From an uncultured Draconibacterium sp. (GTDB taxonomy: Bacteria; Bacteroidota; Bacteroidia; Bacteroidales; Prolixibacteraceae), in the NCBI RefSeq assembly GCF_913063105.1, contig NZ_CAJXYQ010000006.1:186001-250000 (forward strand): a DNA stretch of 64,000 nucleotides. Reading direction: 5' to 3'. The notes below the pieces were generated by a model that saw nothing but the letters and a program-made list of their open reading frames with translations, did no database searches and was not told where the DNA came from. Of the stretch, positions 37,509-45,847 are shown piece after piece. The translations under genes were made by a program, and so were the position numbers. The first letter of the stretch is position 1, and each line of letters starts with the position of its first letter.

Positions 37509-38516
37509 TTACATCGCCAGAATTTTGTTCCATATTGTTTTATCCACTGGTATTCCCCAATTCAGGTTTTCCTGCCTGACTTTTACTACACGCTCGCCAG
37601 GATATTTTACCGGACTGTCAGGATGAATGAGTTGGGTACTTTTAAAATCATCGATAATTGCCGTTATGCTGTTTTCAATGGAGGGATAATTCGATAACTT
37701 TTTTAAATCAATGGTTATAAAAACCTGCGACACTCCGTACTCGGCCTCTTGCCGGCTTAACTGGTGGCTTGAAAGCCCCGCAGAAAGAATTGTTGCCAGA
37801 ATATCGAGCAAAAGCGATAAGCCTGCGCCTTTCCAATAGCCAATAGGCACCCCGCGCATGGTTTCCAGAATTTCCTGTGGGTTTTTTGTCAGTTGGTCTT
37901 CACGGTTAAACCCGCCCTCAAAAGGCAACTGTTCTCCTTTAATTTTTGTCGCTTCAATTTTGCCATACGAAAACTGAGTCATGGCAAAGTCCAAAACAAT
38001 GGCCTCGTTTTTCCAGGGTACTCCAATTACCAGCGGATTGTTGCCTAACTTGCTTTGTTTGGCTCCCCACGCTGGCATATTTTGTTCGGTATTGGTCCAT
38101 CCAATAAAAACGTAGCCCTGTTTTGCGGCTTGCCAGGCATAACTGCCACCCCGCATCCAATGATTGGTATTGCCTAAAGCCACGCAGCCCAAACCATTGT
38201 TGTGTGCAATTTCCATGGCCCTGTTTGAGCAAAAACTTGCATTTAGCATTCCCGGGCCTAAATTTCCGGTCCATTGTTCAATAGCGCCGGCGCTGTGTAT
38301 TTTTTCGGGTACGGCATCGGGTTTTACAAATCCTTTTAAAGTATATTCTACAAAACGTGGAAAACGATACACTCCGTGCGAATAAATCCCCTCTAAACTG
38401 TTGTATGCAAAAACCTTTGCACATTGCCTTGCTTTTTCGGTTGAAAACCCATGCTTTTGTAATACTTGCTGAAAAACGGTTTTCATTGTTTCATAGGGTA
38501 CCCGAAATTCTTTCAT
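37509..38516 (-). CDS. dlgD: 3-dehydro-L-gulonate 2-dehydrogenase-like (Ldh family)
   Basis: NAD(P)H-dependent enzyme of the malate/L-lactate/ureidoglycolate dehydrogenase family. It closely follows the E. coli YiaK pattern, including YSHGVYRFPRF, GAIEQWTGNLGPG, GNTNHWMRGGSYAWQAA and MGYWKG-type PIGYWKGAGLSLLLDILAT. 335 residues from ATG 38516; the longer frame starting at 38672 overlaps MazG. The expected role is interconversion of 3-dehydro-L-gulonate and 2,3-diketo-L-gulonate in sugar-acid breakdown. No other ascorbate or gulonate gene is nearby, so the pathway is uncertain. It begins 1 bp after the MazG-like gene. Confidence 0.85.
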   Translation of the reverse strand: MKEFRVPYETMKTVFQQVLQKHGFSTEKARQCAKVFAYNSLEGIYSHGVYRFPRFVEYTLKGFVKPDAVPEKIHSAGAIEQWTGNLGPGMLNASFCSNRAMEIAHNNGLGCVALGNTNHWMRGGSYAWQAAKQGYVFIGWTNTEQNMPAWGAKQSKLGNNPLVIGVPWKNEAIVLDFAMTQFSYGKIEATKIKGEQLPFEGGFNREDQLTKNPQEILETMRGVPIGYWKGAGLSLLLDILATILSAGLSSHQLSRQEAEYGVSQVFITIDLKKLSNYPSIENSITAIIDDFKSTQLIHPDSPVKYPGERVVKVRQENLNWGIPVDKTIWNKILAM

Positions 38517-38517
38517 A

Positions 38518-38841
38518 TTAAATACTTTTCCAGCTTCGTTTTTTGTTTTTCTCTTCTTTTTCCCGAAAAGCGGCTTCCAAATCAATACCTTTTCTATTGG
38601 CAATAGCGCAGAGGTAAATAAAAATATCGGCAAGCTCATCGCCAACCTCCGTAAATGCCGAATTGGTGTCAATCAGCAAGCCCTCAGTTTTGCGAATAGC
38701 CTTAAACAATTCGCCCACTTCTTCGCCAAGCAATAAACATTTATCAATGGTTGTTTGCGATAAAAAACCACGTTCTTGTTCCAACTCGGCAACATATTCC
38801 TGAAAATCACTCAGGCTTGGTTTTCGATGGAGTTCCGGCAT
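38518..38841 (-). CDS. MazG-like nucleotide pyrophosphohydrolase
   Basis: 107 residues. The metal-binding helices read LGEEVGELFKAI and EVGDELADIFIYLCAIANRKGI, the EExxE and ExxD pattern of the MazG/RS21-C6 all-alpha fold. Such enzymes hydrolyse non-canonical or methylated nucleoside triphosphates, so a house-cleaning role is likely. It sits between the SDR gene (4 bp away) and dlgD (1 bp away) in one transcription unit. Confidence 0.9.
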   Translation of the reverse strand: MPELHRKPSLSDFQEYVAELEQERGFLSQTTIDKCLLLGEEVGELFKAIRKTEGLLIDTNSAFTEVGDELADIFIYLCAIANRKGIDLEAAFREKEEKNKKRSWKSI

Positions 38842-38845
38842 TTGT

Positions 38846-39559
38846 TTAGCTTATCCCAAAGGGTGTTTCAATAACTACTTCTTTTACACAAGCACCAGGC
38901 GAAAGACTCATCAGCCATTGCAAGGTTTTAAATAAATCTTCGGGCTGAATCATTTCATCAGCCTTATGCGGGGTTCCTGCCAGACAGGCCATTTGCGTGT
39001 TAACCCACCCGGGACATAAAGCAGTTACCCGAATGCCGAGCGGATTTAATTCGCGGTACAACGATTCGTTTAGCCCAACCATTGCAAATTTTGATGCGCT
39101 GTAGGCACCACTACCAGCAAAACCTATTTTGCCGGCCCTGGAAGCTACATTAAAAATATAACCGCTCCCCTGCACTTTCATTACCGGCACCACTTGTTTT
39201 AAAAGCTGGTATTGGGCAGTAAGATTGGTTTCCAACATCTTACTGAACTCATCCTCCTTTGCATCCGTGGTGCCGCTGTAATACACACCGGCATTATTAA
39301 CCAGTACATCAATACTCTCGCAGTCGTTTACAAGTTGTGCTATGGCTTTTTTTAATGCATCGGTATTGGTAATATCCACCTGGATGATTTGAGAATCAAT
39401 CCACGAATCTTCTTTAATTTGCAAGGCAACCGCTTCCAGGTCGTCTCGGTTTCTGCCCACTAAAACCGTATTGTATTTTAGTTGGGCCAATCCAATAGCA
39501 ATGGCTTTTCCAATGCCTTTCCCGGCCCCTGTTATTATGGCGGTTTTATTCTTTGTCAT
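38846..39559 (-). CDS. Short-chain dehydrogenase/reductase (SDR)
   Basis: 237 residues from ATG 39559 (MTKNKTAIITGAG); the longer frame from 39607 adds a hydrophobic, unlikely extension. The cofactor motif is TGAGKGIGKAIA (TGxxxGIG), NNAG is present (VLVNNAGVYYSG), and the catalytic Ser-Tyr-Lys are in VASRAGK... YSASKFA. CPGWVNTQM follows. This is the classical SDR / 3-oxoacyl-ACP reductase type, cytoplasmic; the substrate is unknown. It is the first gene of an SDR-MazG-dlgD unit. Confidence 0.9.
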   Translation of the reverse strand: MTKNKTAIITGAGKGIGKAIAIGLAQLKYNTVLVGRNRDDLEAVALQIKEDSWIDSQIIQVDITNTDALKKAIAQLVNDCESIDVLVNNAGVYYSGTTDAKEDEFSKMLETNLTAQYQLLKQVVPVMKVQGSGYIFNVASRAGKIGFAGSGAYSASKFAMVGLNESLYRELNPLGIRVTALCPGWVNTQMACLAGTPHKADEMIQPEDLFKTLQWLMSLSPGACVKEVVIETPFGIS

Positions 39560-39655
39560 ATTTTTGGTTTTGGGAACTAAAGATAAGAAGAGGAACGCAT
39601 CAAGCACAGACTTTTGCTTTTTTTTTTGAGGAAAGCCCGGGGAACGGAACCTAAG

Positions 39656-40351
39656 TTAGTTCGTTTTTTCTTCTAAAAGAAAGCCGCTCCCATGAATATT
39701 TTTTATTTCTATAGCCGGATCGTCTTTTAAATATTTCCGCAATTTGGTAATAAATACATCCATACTGCGGGCGGTAAAATAACCATCGTCGCCCCAAATT
39801 TTTCGAAGCGCTGTATCGCGCGGGAGCAATTCGTTTTTATGCTGACAGAGCAAATGCAACAAGTCGGCTTCTTTTGGCGATAATTTTTGTTTTTGCTGGT
39901 TCCGGGTAATGCTTCGCAGCTTATAATTAAACTGATAGCTACCAATAATAAAAAGGGTCTCAGCATTGGCAGGCTTTACCGATTGACGTTTTATAATGGC
40001 CTGAATCTTACACAATAAAACTTCGGTATCAAAAGGTTTGGTAATGTAATCGTCGGCACCCACATTGTAGCCTTTCAGAATATCTTCTTTTAATGCTTTG
40101 GCGGTTAGAAAAACAATTGGAATATCCTGGTTTAGCTGCCTTATATGGCGGCCAATGGTAAAACCATCCACGTTGGGCAGCATTACATCGAGAATACAAA
40201 TCTGAAACACACCGGATTTGAATCTTTCAAACGCAAATTTTCCATCGTCAACCCATGACACTTCAAAATCATTTAACTCGAGATATGATTTTAAAACTGC
40301 CCCAAAACTCAGGTCATCTTCTACCAAAAAAATATGTTGTTTTTCACTCAT
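39656..40351 (-). CDS. rprY: OmpR-family response regulator (RprY-like)
   Basis: 231 residues from ATG 40351 (MSEKQHIFLVEDD); ATG 40372 upstream is possible. The receiver domain has the acidic pair in VEDD, phosphoacceptor D55 (ICILDVMLPN), T in FLTAKA and K in YITKPF. The C-terminal winged helix (about 135-228) ends AVRSMDVFITKLRKYLKDDP-like (here ARSMDVFITKLRKYLKDD). It follows the histidine kinase gene by 45-66 bp. The four TTAAC boxes upstream of the kinase are a plausible operator. The name is by resemblance to the Bacteroides RprXY pair. Confidence 0.88.
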   Translation of the reverse strand: MSEKQHIFLVEDDLSFGAVLKSYLELNDFEVSWVDDGKFAFERFKSGVFQICILDVMLPNVDGFTIGRHIRQLNQDIPIVFLTAKALKEDILKGYNVGADDYITKPFDTEVLLCKIQAIIKRQSVKPANAETLFIIGSYQFNYKLRSITRNQQKQKLSPKEADLLHLLCQHKNELLPRDTALRKIWGDDGYFTARSMDVFITKLRKYLKDDPAIEIKNIHGSGFLLEEKTN

Positions 40352-40416
40352 CCTATTTGTTTCTTTTTCCAATAACGGAAAACAGAATAAAACACGTCAG
40401 CCATTCACCCCATTTG

Positions 40417-42159
40417 CTAAGCTCTTACAAAAGGTAAAAATACATCAAATTTACTTCCTTTGTTGAGTTCGCTGCTCACAGTAATTGTGCCCCTGTTGGC
40501 TTCAAGCACGGCTTTTACATAGCTCAAACCTAAACCAAATCCTTTTACATTATGAATGTTTCCGCTGGTTTGACGGTAAAAGCGCTCAAATATTTTTGAC
40601 TGAACGGCTTTGCTCATTCCTATTCCCTTATCCTCCACCGAAATAACTATACCTTGCTGGTTATTTTTTGTAGTCACTTTTATTTCCGGCTTCCCTGCCG
40701 AATATTTTATTGCATTATCAATCAGGTTATAAATAACGTTTGTGCAATGCATTCTATCGGTACTGATTGTTGAGTTTAAAGCTGCAAAATCAGTAGTTAT
40801 GGTACCGCCCCGCTTTTCAACCTGCAGCACAATTCCCTGCATGGCATCGCCAATAAGTTCGTGCACATCAATGGTTTCCCAGTTAAATTCAAAATCTTTC
40901 CGATCAAGCCGGGCAATGGTAAGTATATCTTCAACCTGTCGGTTCATGCGGGTGTTTTCTTTTTTTATCATTCCCGCAAAATATTGAATACGCTCGGGGT
41001 TGCTTACTACTTTGCTGTTGGTAATTGAATCGGCAGCCACCGAGATGGTTGCTATTGGTGTTTTAAACTCGTGGGTCATGTTATTTATAAAGTCCGATTT
41101 CATTTCAGAAATTTTCTTTTGCCGCAGAATGTAAAAAATACTTAGAGCAAAAGTTACCAGAATAAACACCGAAAAGAAGAATGATGCCACAAGCAACCAG
41201 TTTAGCGAACGGTAAATAAAAGTATCGCGCTCCGGGAAAAAAACCAACAGCTGAATATTTTTCTGAAATATGTCGTTGGGGTAAAGATTTGTTTTAAAAG
41301 CTGCTGTTGCAAACTGTGCCGTATCGCTTACCAATTGCGGGAAACTAATGGAATCGCCACGTTGAATCCCGTACTCGAAATCGAGCGGAATACTGTTTTG
41401 ATCCAATTCTTTTTTTAGCACTTCATATATCAGTTCTTCATCCAGCATTCGTACATCCCAGGTTGCTACCTCGGTAACCACTTTGTTGGCCATACGTTTT
41501 AAACTGCTTGCCTTTAGTTTAACCCGCTCTGATAAATCGGGGCCAAGAACCTGAAAAGTATCGAGGTTTGTTAATAAAGAATCAATTTTAACTGTGCTTA
41601 TGGTATATAACGAATCGGCATCGGTAATAAACGTATCTCTTTTCACCCAAACAACACCTCCGTTTCCTTCTCCGGTAATAATTACATGGTTTTCGCCTTT
41701 TGTTGAGGTACTCATGTTGTAGCTAAAAGTCTGTACACTTTTTCGTTCTACATCGCTATCAATGCGTATTTCCAATCGGGAATCTGCATTATCGGGAGCA
41801 TATTCGCGAATTACTTTTACCGGCCGTTTTTCCAGTTCTGCTCTCTTTTTAAAAACGCGCACGGGTCTGGGTTCAACATGCCACTGCATTAAAGAATCGC
41901 TTTCAAACTCAAACTCGTGCCCAAATTCATGAATCCATTCAGCAGAGTCGCCGGCAAAAACCATTTCGTTTACTACACCAAGGTTATGTAAATCCTCGAG
42001 ACGGTTAACCGTTTGTTGTAAAGCCTGGTTTACGCCCCGCTCAAACATTTCGTTTTTTACCTTAATGGCATTATTCATCCAAACCAGCTGAACAGCAATA
42101 ATTCCCAAAATGGAAATCCCCATTAAAATGATTAATCCGGTAAAACGTTTTTTGTTCAT
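40417..42159 (-). CDS. rprX: Sensor histidine kinase (RprX-like)
   Basis: 580 residues. One helix near 9-29, a large periplasmic sensor region (about 30-310) of unknown fold, a second helix near 320-345, then HisKA with the phospho-His in NNMTHEFKTPIATIS (around residue 364). The ATPase domain has the N box NLIDNAIKYS, G1 DKGIGMS and G2 GFGLGLSYV. The sensor region contains acidic and Asp-rich stretches such as DSDVERKSVQTFSY. It is divergent from the acidic exported protein at 42337 across 177 bp and is expected to control it (inference). Confidence 0.9.
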   Translation of the reverse strand: MNKKRFTGLIILMGISILGIIAVQLVWMNNAIKVKNEMFERGVNQALQQTVNRLEDLHNLGVVNEMVFAGDSAEWIHEFGHEFEFESDSLMQWHVEPRPVRVFKKRAELEKRPVKVIREYAPDNADSRLEIRIDSDVERKSVQTFSYNMSTSTKGENHVIITGEGNGGVVWVKRDTFITDADSLYTISTVKIDSLLTNLDTFQVLGPDLSERVKLKASSLKRMANKVVTEVATWDVRMLDEELIYEVLKKELDQNSIPLDFEYGIQRGDSISFPQLVSDTAQFATAAFKTNLYPNDIFQKNIQLLVFFPERDTFIYRSLNWLLVASFFFSVFILVTFALSIFYILRQKKISEMKSDFINNMTHEFKTPIATISVAADSITNSKVVSNPERIQYFAGMIKKENTRMNRQVEDILTIARLDRKDFEFNWETIDVHELIGDAMQGIVLQVEKRGGTITTDFAALNSTISTDRMHCTNVIYNLIDNAIKYSAGKPEIKVTTKNNQQGIVISVEDKGIGMSKAVQSKIFERFYRQTSGNIHNVKGFGLGLSYVKAVLEANRGTITVSSELNKGSKFDVFLPFVRA

Positions 42160-42198
42160 AGCTCAAATATAGGCAAATAGAACAGCCATTTCCCGACT

Positions 42199-42235
42199 TT
42201 AACTTTTCCTTAACAGATTTTAACCGGTCTTTAAC
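42199..42235. promoter_or_regulatory. Four phased TTAAC boxes, predicted response-regulator operator
   Basis: TTAAC starts at 42199, 42210, 42220 and 42231, spaced 11, 10 and 11 bp, that is about one helical turn; TTGAC at 42243 may be a degenerate fifth. Direct repeats with this spacing are the typical binding pattern of OmpR/PhoB-family regulators. The array lies between the divergent kinase and acidic-protein genes. Confidence 0.6.
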
Positions 42236-42258
42236 GGACTGATTGACAAGCTTGAAAC

Positions 42259-42266
42259 TATATTTG
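42259..42266 (+). promoter_or_regulatory. -7 promoter element for the acidic exported protein
   Basis: TATATTTG, an exact TAnnTTTG match, 70 nt before ATG 42337. No -33 TTG is correctly spaced; the TTAAC boxes occupy that place, consistent with an activated promoter. Confidence 0.6.
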
Positions 42267-42336
42267 TTCTCAGAAAAACAAATACATAATGATTTCAGAA
42301 AATCGAACAAAAACAAATTCATTAAAAACAAGAAAT

Positions 42337-43251
42337 ATGAAAAGCTTTTTATCTCTTACAGGAATTATTACCCTTGCACTTGTGTTCACCTCTGCCATTT
42401 CAATCAACGAAGTTCCGCAAGATCCGCCCACCTCGAAAAAAGGGGAGAAACACATTAAAATGGTGAAAATTGATGACAAAGGAAAAAAAATGGAGATTGA
42501 CACAGTTATTGAAGCCAACCAGGTTTTTGTTTGGAATGGCGACACGCTGGCAAACGATAAAGCATTGAAATGGATATCGGAAGAAGATTTTGACTTTGAC
42601 ATGGATTTTGACTTTGACATGGAAACCGACGAAAACGGAAATGTTTTTATTCTGAAAGGGAAAGGCGATAACAAACCTATGATTTACGAGTTTAAAACCA
42701 AAGACGGCGATTCTTTAAAGCACATCAGGATGAAAGTAATTACGGACGAAATTTCTTCTGACATGTTGAAATGGCACGAAAATGCAGGAAACAATATGTT
42801 TTTTGCCAAACCCGACAAAGCACCAAAAGTTATTCGTATTGAAAAACAAAAAAGCGGCAATATAATTGACCTGAGCGACCCGGGTATTATTTCGTACGAA
42901 AAGAAGGACCTGAAAGACGGAAAAGAAAAAATCGTTATCGTGCGTAAAAAACCATCGAAAGAAGAGCTTGAAGTTCGCGAAGAGATTATTATGCACGGAA
43001 ACCATGCCGCACCAATGATTTTTCATGAAGGAGAAGGGAACAAAACCAAAAAAATAAAAGTAATTGCCGACGATGATGGCCGCGTTGAAATTATTGAAAA
43101 TGGCAAAACCTGGACGGTTGAAGAAGGAGCTGAAGACACGCAGGTGATTGAAAAAGACGGCAAAAAAATAATTATTAAAAAACGCAAGGAAGGCGGCGAA
43201 ATGAAAGTTGATGTGGAGGTAGAAGAAACCATTGAAGAAAAACAAGAATAA
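42337..43251 (+). CDS. Acidic/charged exported protein of unknown function
   Basis: 304 residues from ATG 42337 (MKSFLSLTG); the upstream ATG at 42289 would bury the signal peptide. The signal peptide is cut near TSAISINE (about 20). The mature protein is almost entirely charged beta-like repeats: KHIKMVKIDDKGKKMEID, KKIKVIADDDGRVEII, KKIIIKKRKEGGEMKVDVEVEE. At 42586-42621 an exact 18-bp tandem repeat encodes DFDFDM twice, giving an Asp/Phe block followed by ETDENGN that might bind Ca2+ (inference). It has no enzyme motif. It is divergent from the RprXY-like two-component system and is followed by a terminator. Confidence 0.8.
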   Translation: MKSFLSLTGIITLALVFTSAISINEVPQDPPTSKKGEKHIKMVKIDDKGKKMEIDTVIEANQVFVWNGDTLANDKALKWISEEDFDFDMDFDFDMETDENGNVFILKGKGDNKPMIYEFKTKDGDSLKHIRMKVITDEISSDMLKWHENAGNNMFFAKPDKAPKVIRIEKQKSGNIIDLSDPGIISYEKKDLKDGKEKIVIVRKKPSKEELEVREEIIMHGNHAAPMIFHEGEGNKTKKIKVIADDDGRVEIIENGKTWTVEEGAEDTQVIEKDGKKIIIKKRKEGGEMKVDVEVEETIEEKQE

Positions 43252-43273
43252 CTAACCAATGTTCAGTTTTAGC

Positions 43274-43310
43274 AAAGCCGGAAGTTTACAATAGCTACCG
43301 GCTTTTTTAT
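43274..43310 (+). terminator. Terminator after the acidic protein
   Basis: AAAGCCGG (43274-43281) pairs with CCGGCTTT (43298-43305), followed by TTTT. Confidence 0.85.
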
Positions 43311-43445
43311 GCAACGGATAGTAAGTTCAACTTGAATTTTGGCGTGTTTTTCCTTAACTTGCAGAATACAACAACATATGAACTAAGCAGTTGCCATAAG
43401 GCAACATTTACAAATCTTTGTATTCTATCAAAAAACCAAATTGCC

Positions 43446-45638
43446 ATGCTACAAGCCAAAACTCTATCATCGCTTGTTTTAATTTCCATAATATTTCTGA
43501 TTTTACCTCAGGCAAATGCCCAAAATTCCCTTGCCGGGTATCAGCTTCCTGAACTTTTTGTAGCCAACAGCAATGCCGAAATTAAGGGTAATTTTCATGA
43601 TGAAAAGGAAGATATTTCCATTTTTTTTGAAAAAGACGAACTGCCATATCCGGCAGAAATACTTACAAAAACCGACTCTACATTAACCATAAAAACACCA
43701 GAAAGACAAGGCATTTACCACTTATTTATTGATGCCGTTTCTGCCAATACTTTTATTGAAGAAACCGTTAGGGTTGTAGAAATGGAGCTATCGATAGGTA
43801 AAACCAATATGAGACGAGGCCAAAAAACACAACTCAACATTCGTTTAAACGGATTGGAAAACTACACCAGGCCAATTGCCATTGAGGTTAAAAACCTAAG
43901 TCCATCCACCATAAAACTTCCGGCTGGCACTTCTGAAACTGTAGTAATTTACAACGAAGAAGGGGCAAATACGGTTGACAAACAACTGGAAATTACGGCC
44001 ATTAAACGCGGAGATTTTGACATTGAAGTTAACCTGAATCCGGATGAGAGACTGGTTTATTACGACCCGGAACAACTAAAAAAAGAAATGGATAAAGCCA
44101 TTGAAGACTCTTCGTTTTACCAGGTACTTCCACCTGCTGATACCCTGGCTTTTATAAAAGACTTTTTTAAAGATAACTACTCGTGGCATCCTGAACCAAA
44201 CATTCCATACGACCATGAAAAGATGATGAAAGAACTGGCCAAACTTATTCAAGACGCATCAGATGAAACCAACAAAAATGGCTTAGGGTACATACTAGAC
44301 TTGCTAAAACAGTTTCTTAAATACCACCCTATTGATACTCTAAAAACATCTCAGAACGGTGAAGAATCAGGTGGTCCAACTACTACCTCGGGAAAACCAC
44401 GCTACCCAACCGACGATGGTGGGAAAAAGGACTCAAGTGTGTGCACTTGTGGCATAAGCGGGGCCATTTACCACGCCTTACCCAACAAATGCTACACCTT
44501 AACCAGTATCCTCGAAAAAGATGAAGTGATCAGAAAATTCAGAGATGGAGGAATTCAGATTCCCCAAAAAGGCAGCGATGGTTTTAGGGGAGAAAACTTG
44601 TCTATTATTCCCGGCACAGCCTACTCTGCCAGTTACGGCGACATTGTTGGCGGCTATGCAAATGGTATTGCAAATATGTGGGGAAAAGAAGTGGAAGACT
44701 ACAAAGCCCACAGCATGAATTTTGAAACCGACTACATTGCCACCAAAGCAAAAGCGAAAGGCAATCATTATATCGAAATAAAACCGGCTGCAAACGAATG
44801 GTCGTATGTAGTTGGCGTTGCCTCAGTAAGTACTGCAACAAATGCCAAGGCTATAGATCCGGTTGAGTTTGAACGAAAACTTATGAAAGAATTCGGACGC
44901 GGAAAACGAACAGCCGAACTTGGCTTTACAATTTTCAGTATTGCTACAGCCGGTACATCTGCCAAATTAATCGACGACATCTGTCAGTTGTTAATTTATA
45001 CAGGAATGGATCTTTCGGGCGGTACAGCCCGAATGGAACGCAGAGTAACCACCGATGCCAATTTGTATGCATCGGCTGAAAGTAAGTACCTGGTAACAGT
45101 AAACGAAAATACCCAACCAATTAAAAAACGAAGCTGGGTGCGCCGGGTAGCAAAAATAAATCGTCACTTAAAAATAAAAGAATTGCTTGAATTAAAACCT
45201 ACCGAAATTGAAACCAAAGGAACCTATCTAAAAGAAGCCAAAGAAAAAAAAGCATCGGTTACAGTTTCTGCCACGCACCCAACAAAAGTAACGGCAACCA
45301 TTGATGCCACTGCATTTTTAAAATGCAAAGCCAAAGGAAATGGCGTAGCCGAAAGCAGTGTAGAGTCGAAAACAGCAACCTGTATTGTTGGATTTTGTGT
45401 TAGCCAGGATGGCGGAATGAAATATAAACTTTTGCAAGACTCGGGCCTCTTTATGGTGGGCGATAAAGCAAAAGAAATTGCCAAAACTGAAACGGATAAA
45501 TTTGAAAAAGCAATTGATGACTATTTTAAAGATCTTTCTACTCAACTTCAGGGCTCATCATTTTCAGAAATTAAAAAACATATAAAAGCCAATGTTGAGG
45601 ACGACTTGAAATCAATAACAAATAAATGGGTGAATTAA
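43446..45638 (+). CDS. Large exported protein of unknown function
   Basis: 730 residues from ATG 43446 (MLQAKTLSSLVLISII); the longer frame from 43332 is rejected because the signal peptide (cut after QANAQ, about 22) would be internal. About 25-105 looks like a TIG/Ig-type strand module (GNFHDEKEDISIFFEKDELPYP). About 110-205 is a second beta module (KTNMRRGQKTQLNIRLNGLENY, then LSPSTIKLPAGTSETVVI), a pattern I associate with Bacteroidota secreted proteins. The middle is helical. A Cys cluster follows (SVCTCGISG... NKCYT), then a helical and Lys-rich C-terminal half. No enzyme motif, no sorting-domain motif and no similarity I can name. It may be transcribed separately from the acidic protein. 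Confidence 0.75.
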   Translation: MLQAKTLSSLVLISIIFLILPQANAQNSLAGYQLPELFVANSNAEIKGNFHDEKEDISIFFEKDELPYPAEILTKTDSTLTIKTPERQGIYHLFIDAVSANTFIEETVRVVEMELSIGKTNMRRGQKTQLNIRLNGLENYTRPIAIEVKNLSPSTIKLPAGTSETVVIYNEEGANTVDKQLEITAIKRGDFDIEVNLNPDERLVYYDPEQLKKEMDKAIEDSSFYQVLPPADTLAFIKDFFKDNYSWHPEPNIPYDHEKMMKELAKLIQDASDETNKNGLGYILDLLKQFLKYHPIDTLKTSQNGEESGGPTTTSGKPRYPTDDGGKKDSSVCTCGISGAIYHALPNKCYTLTSILEKDEVIRKFRDGGIQIPQKGSDGFRGENLSIIPGTAYSASYGDIVGGYANGIANMWGKEVEDYKAHSMNFETDYIATKAKAKGNHYIEIKPAANEWSYVVGVASVSTATNAKAIDPVEFERKLMKEFGRGKRTAELGFTIFSIATAGTSAKLIDDICQLLIYTGMDLSGGTARMERRVTTDANLYASAESKYLVTVNENTQPIKKRSWVRRVAKINRHLKIKELLELKPTEIETKGTYLKEAKEKKASVTVSATHPTKVTATIDATAFLKCKAKGNGVAESSVESKTATCIVGFCVSQDGGMKYKLLQDSGLFMVGDKAKEIAKTETDKFEKAIDDYFKDLSTQLQGSSFSEIKKHIKANVEDDLKSITNKWVN

Positions 45639-45640
45639 TA

Positions 45641-45847
45641 TCACACAATCCGGATTGTTTCGCCCATAATTTCCAGCACATCGCCCTTAACCAGTTTCGC
45701 TCTTTTCCTGAACTCGGGTTCGCCATTGCGTATTACCTCGCCATCTTCAACAATAATTTTTGCATGGCCTCCGGTTTGAGCAATTCGCAGGAGTTTTAAC
45801 AATTTTACCAATTCAATAAAGTCGGTACTCAGCTGAAATTCGCGCAT
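45641..45847 (-). CDS. S4-domain RNA-binding protein (YaaA/YbcJ-like)
   Basis: 68 residues covering one S4 fold: FIELVKLLKLLRIAQTGGHAKIIVEDGEVIRNGE... RKRAKLVKGDVLEI. The expected role is RNA or ribosome binding, cytoplasmic. Its ATG overlaps the C1 peptidase stop by one base. It ends 2 bp from the convergent end of the 730-residue protein. Confidence 0.88.
   Translation of the reverse strand: MREFQLSTDFIELVKLLKLLRIAQTGGHAKIIVEDGEVIRNGEPEFRKRAKLVKGDVLEIMGETIRIV

Noticed and set aside
42715-43245. 176-codon minus-strand frame, Phe/Asn-rich
   Set aside because: Exact antisense of the charged coding sequence of the acidic protein; the composition is a shadow of Lys/Glu codons on the other strand.
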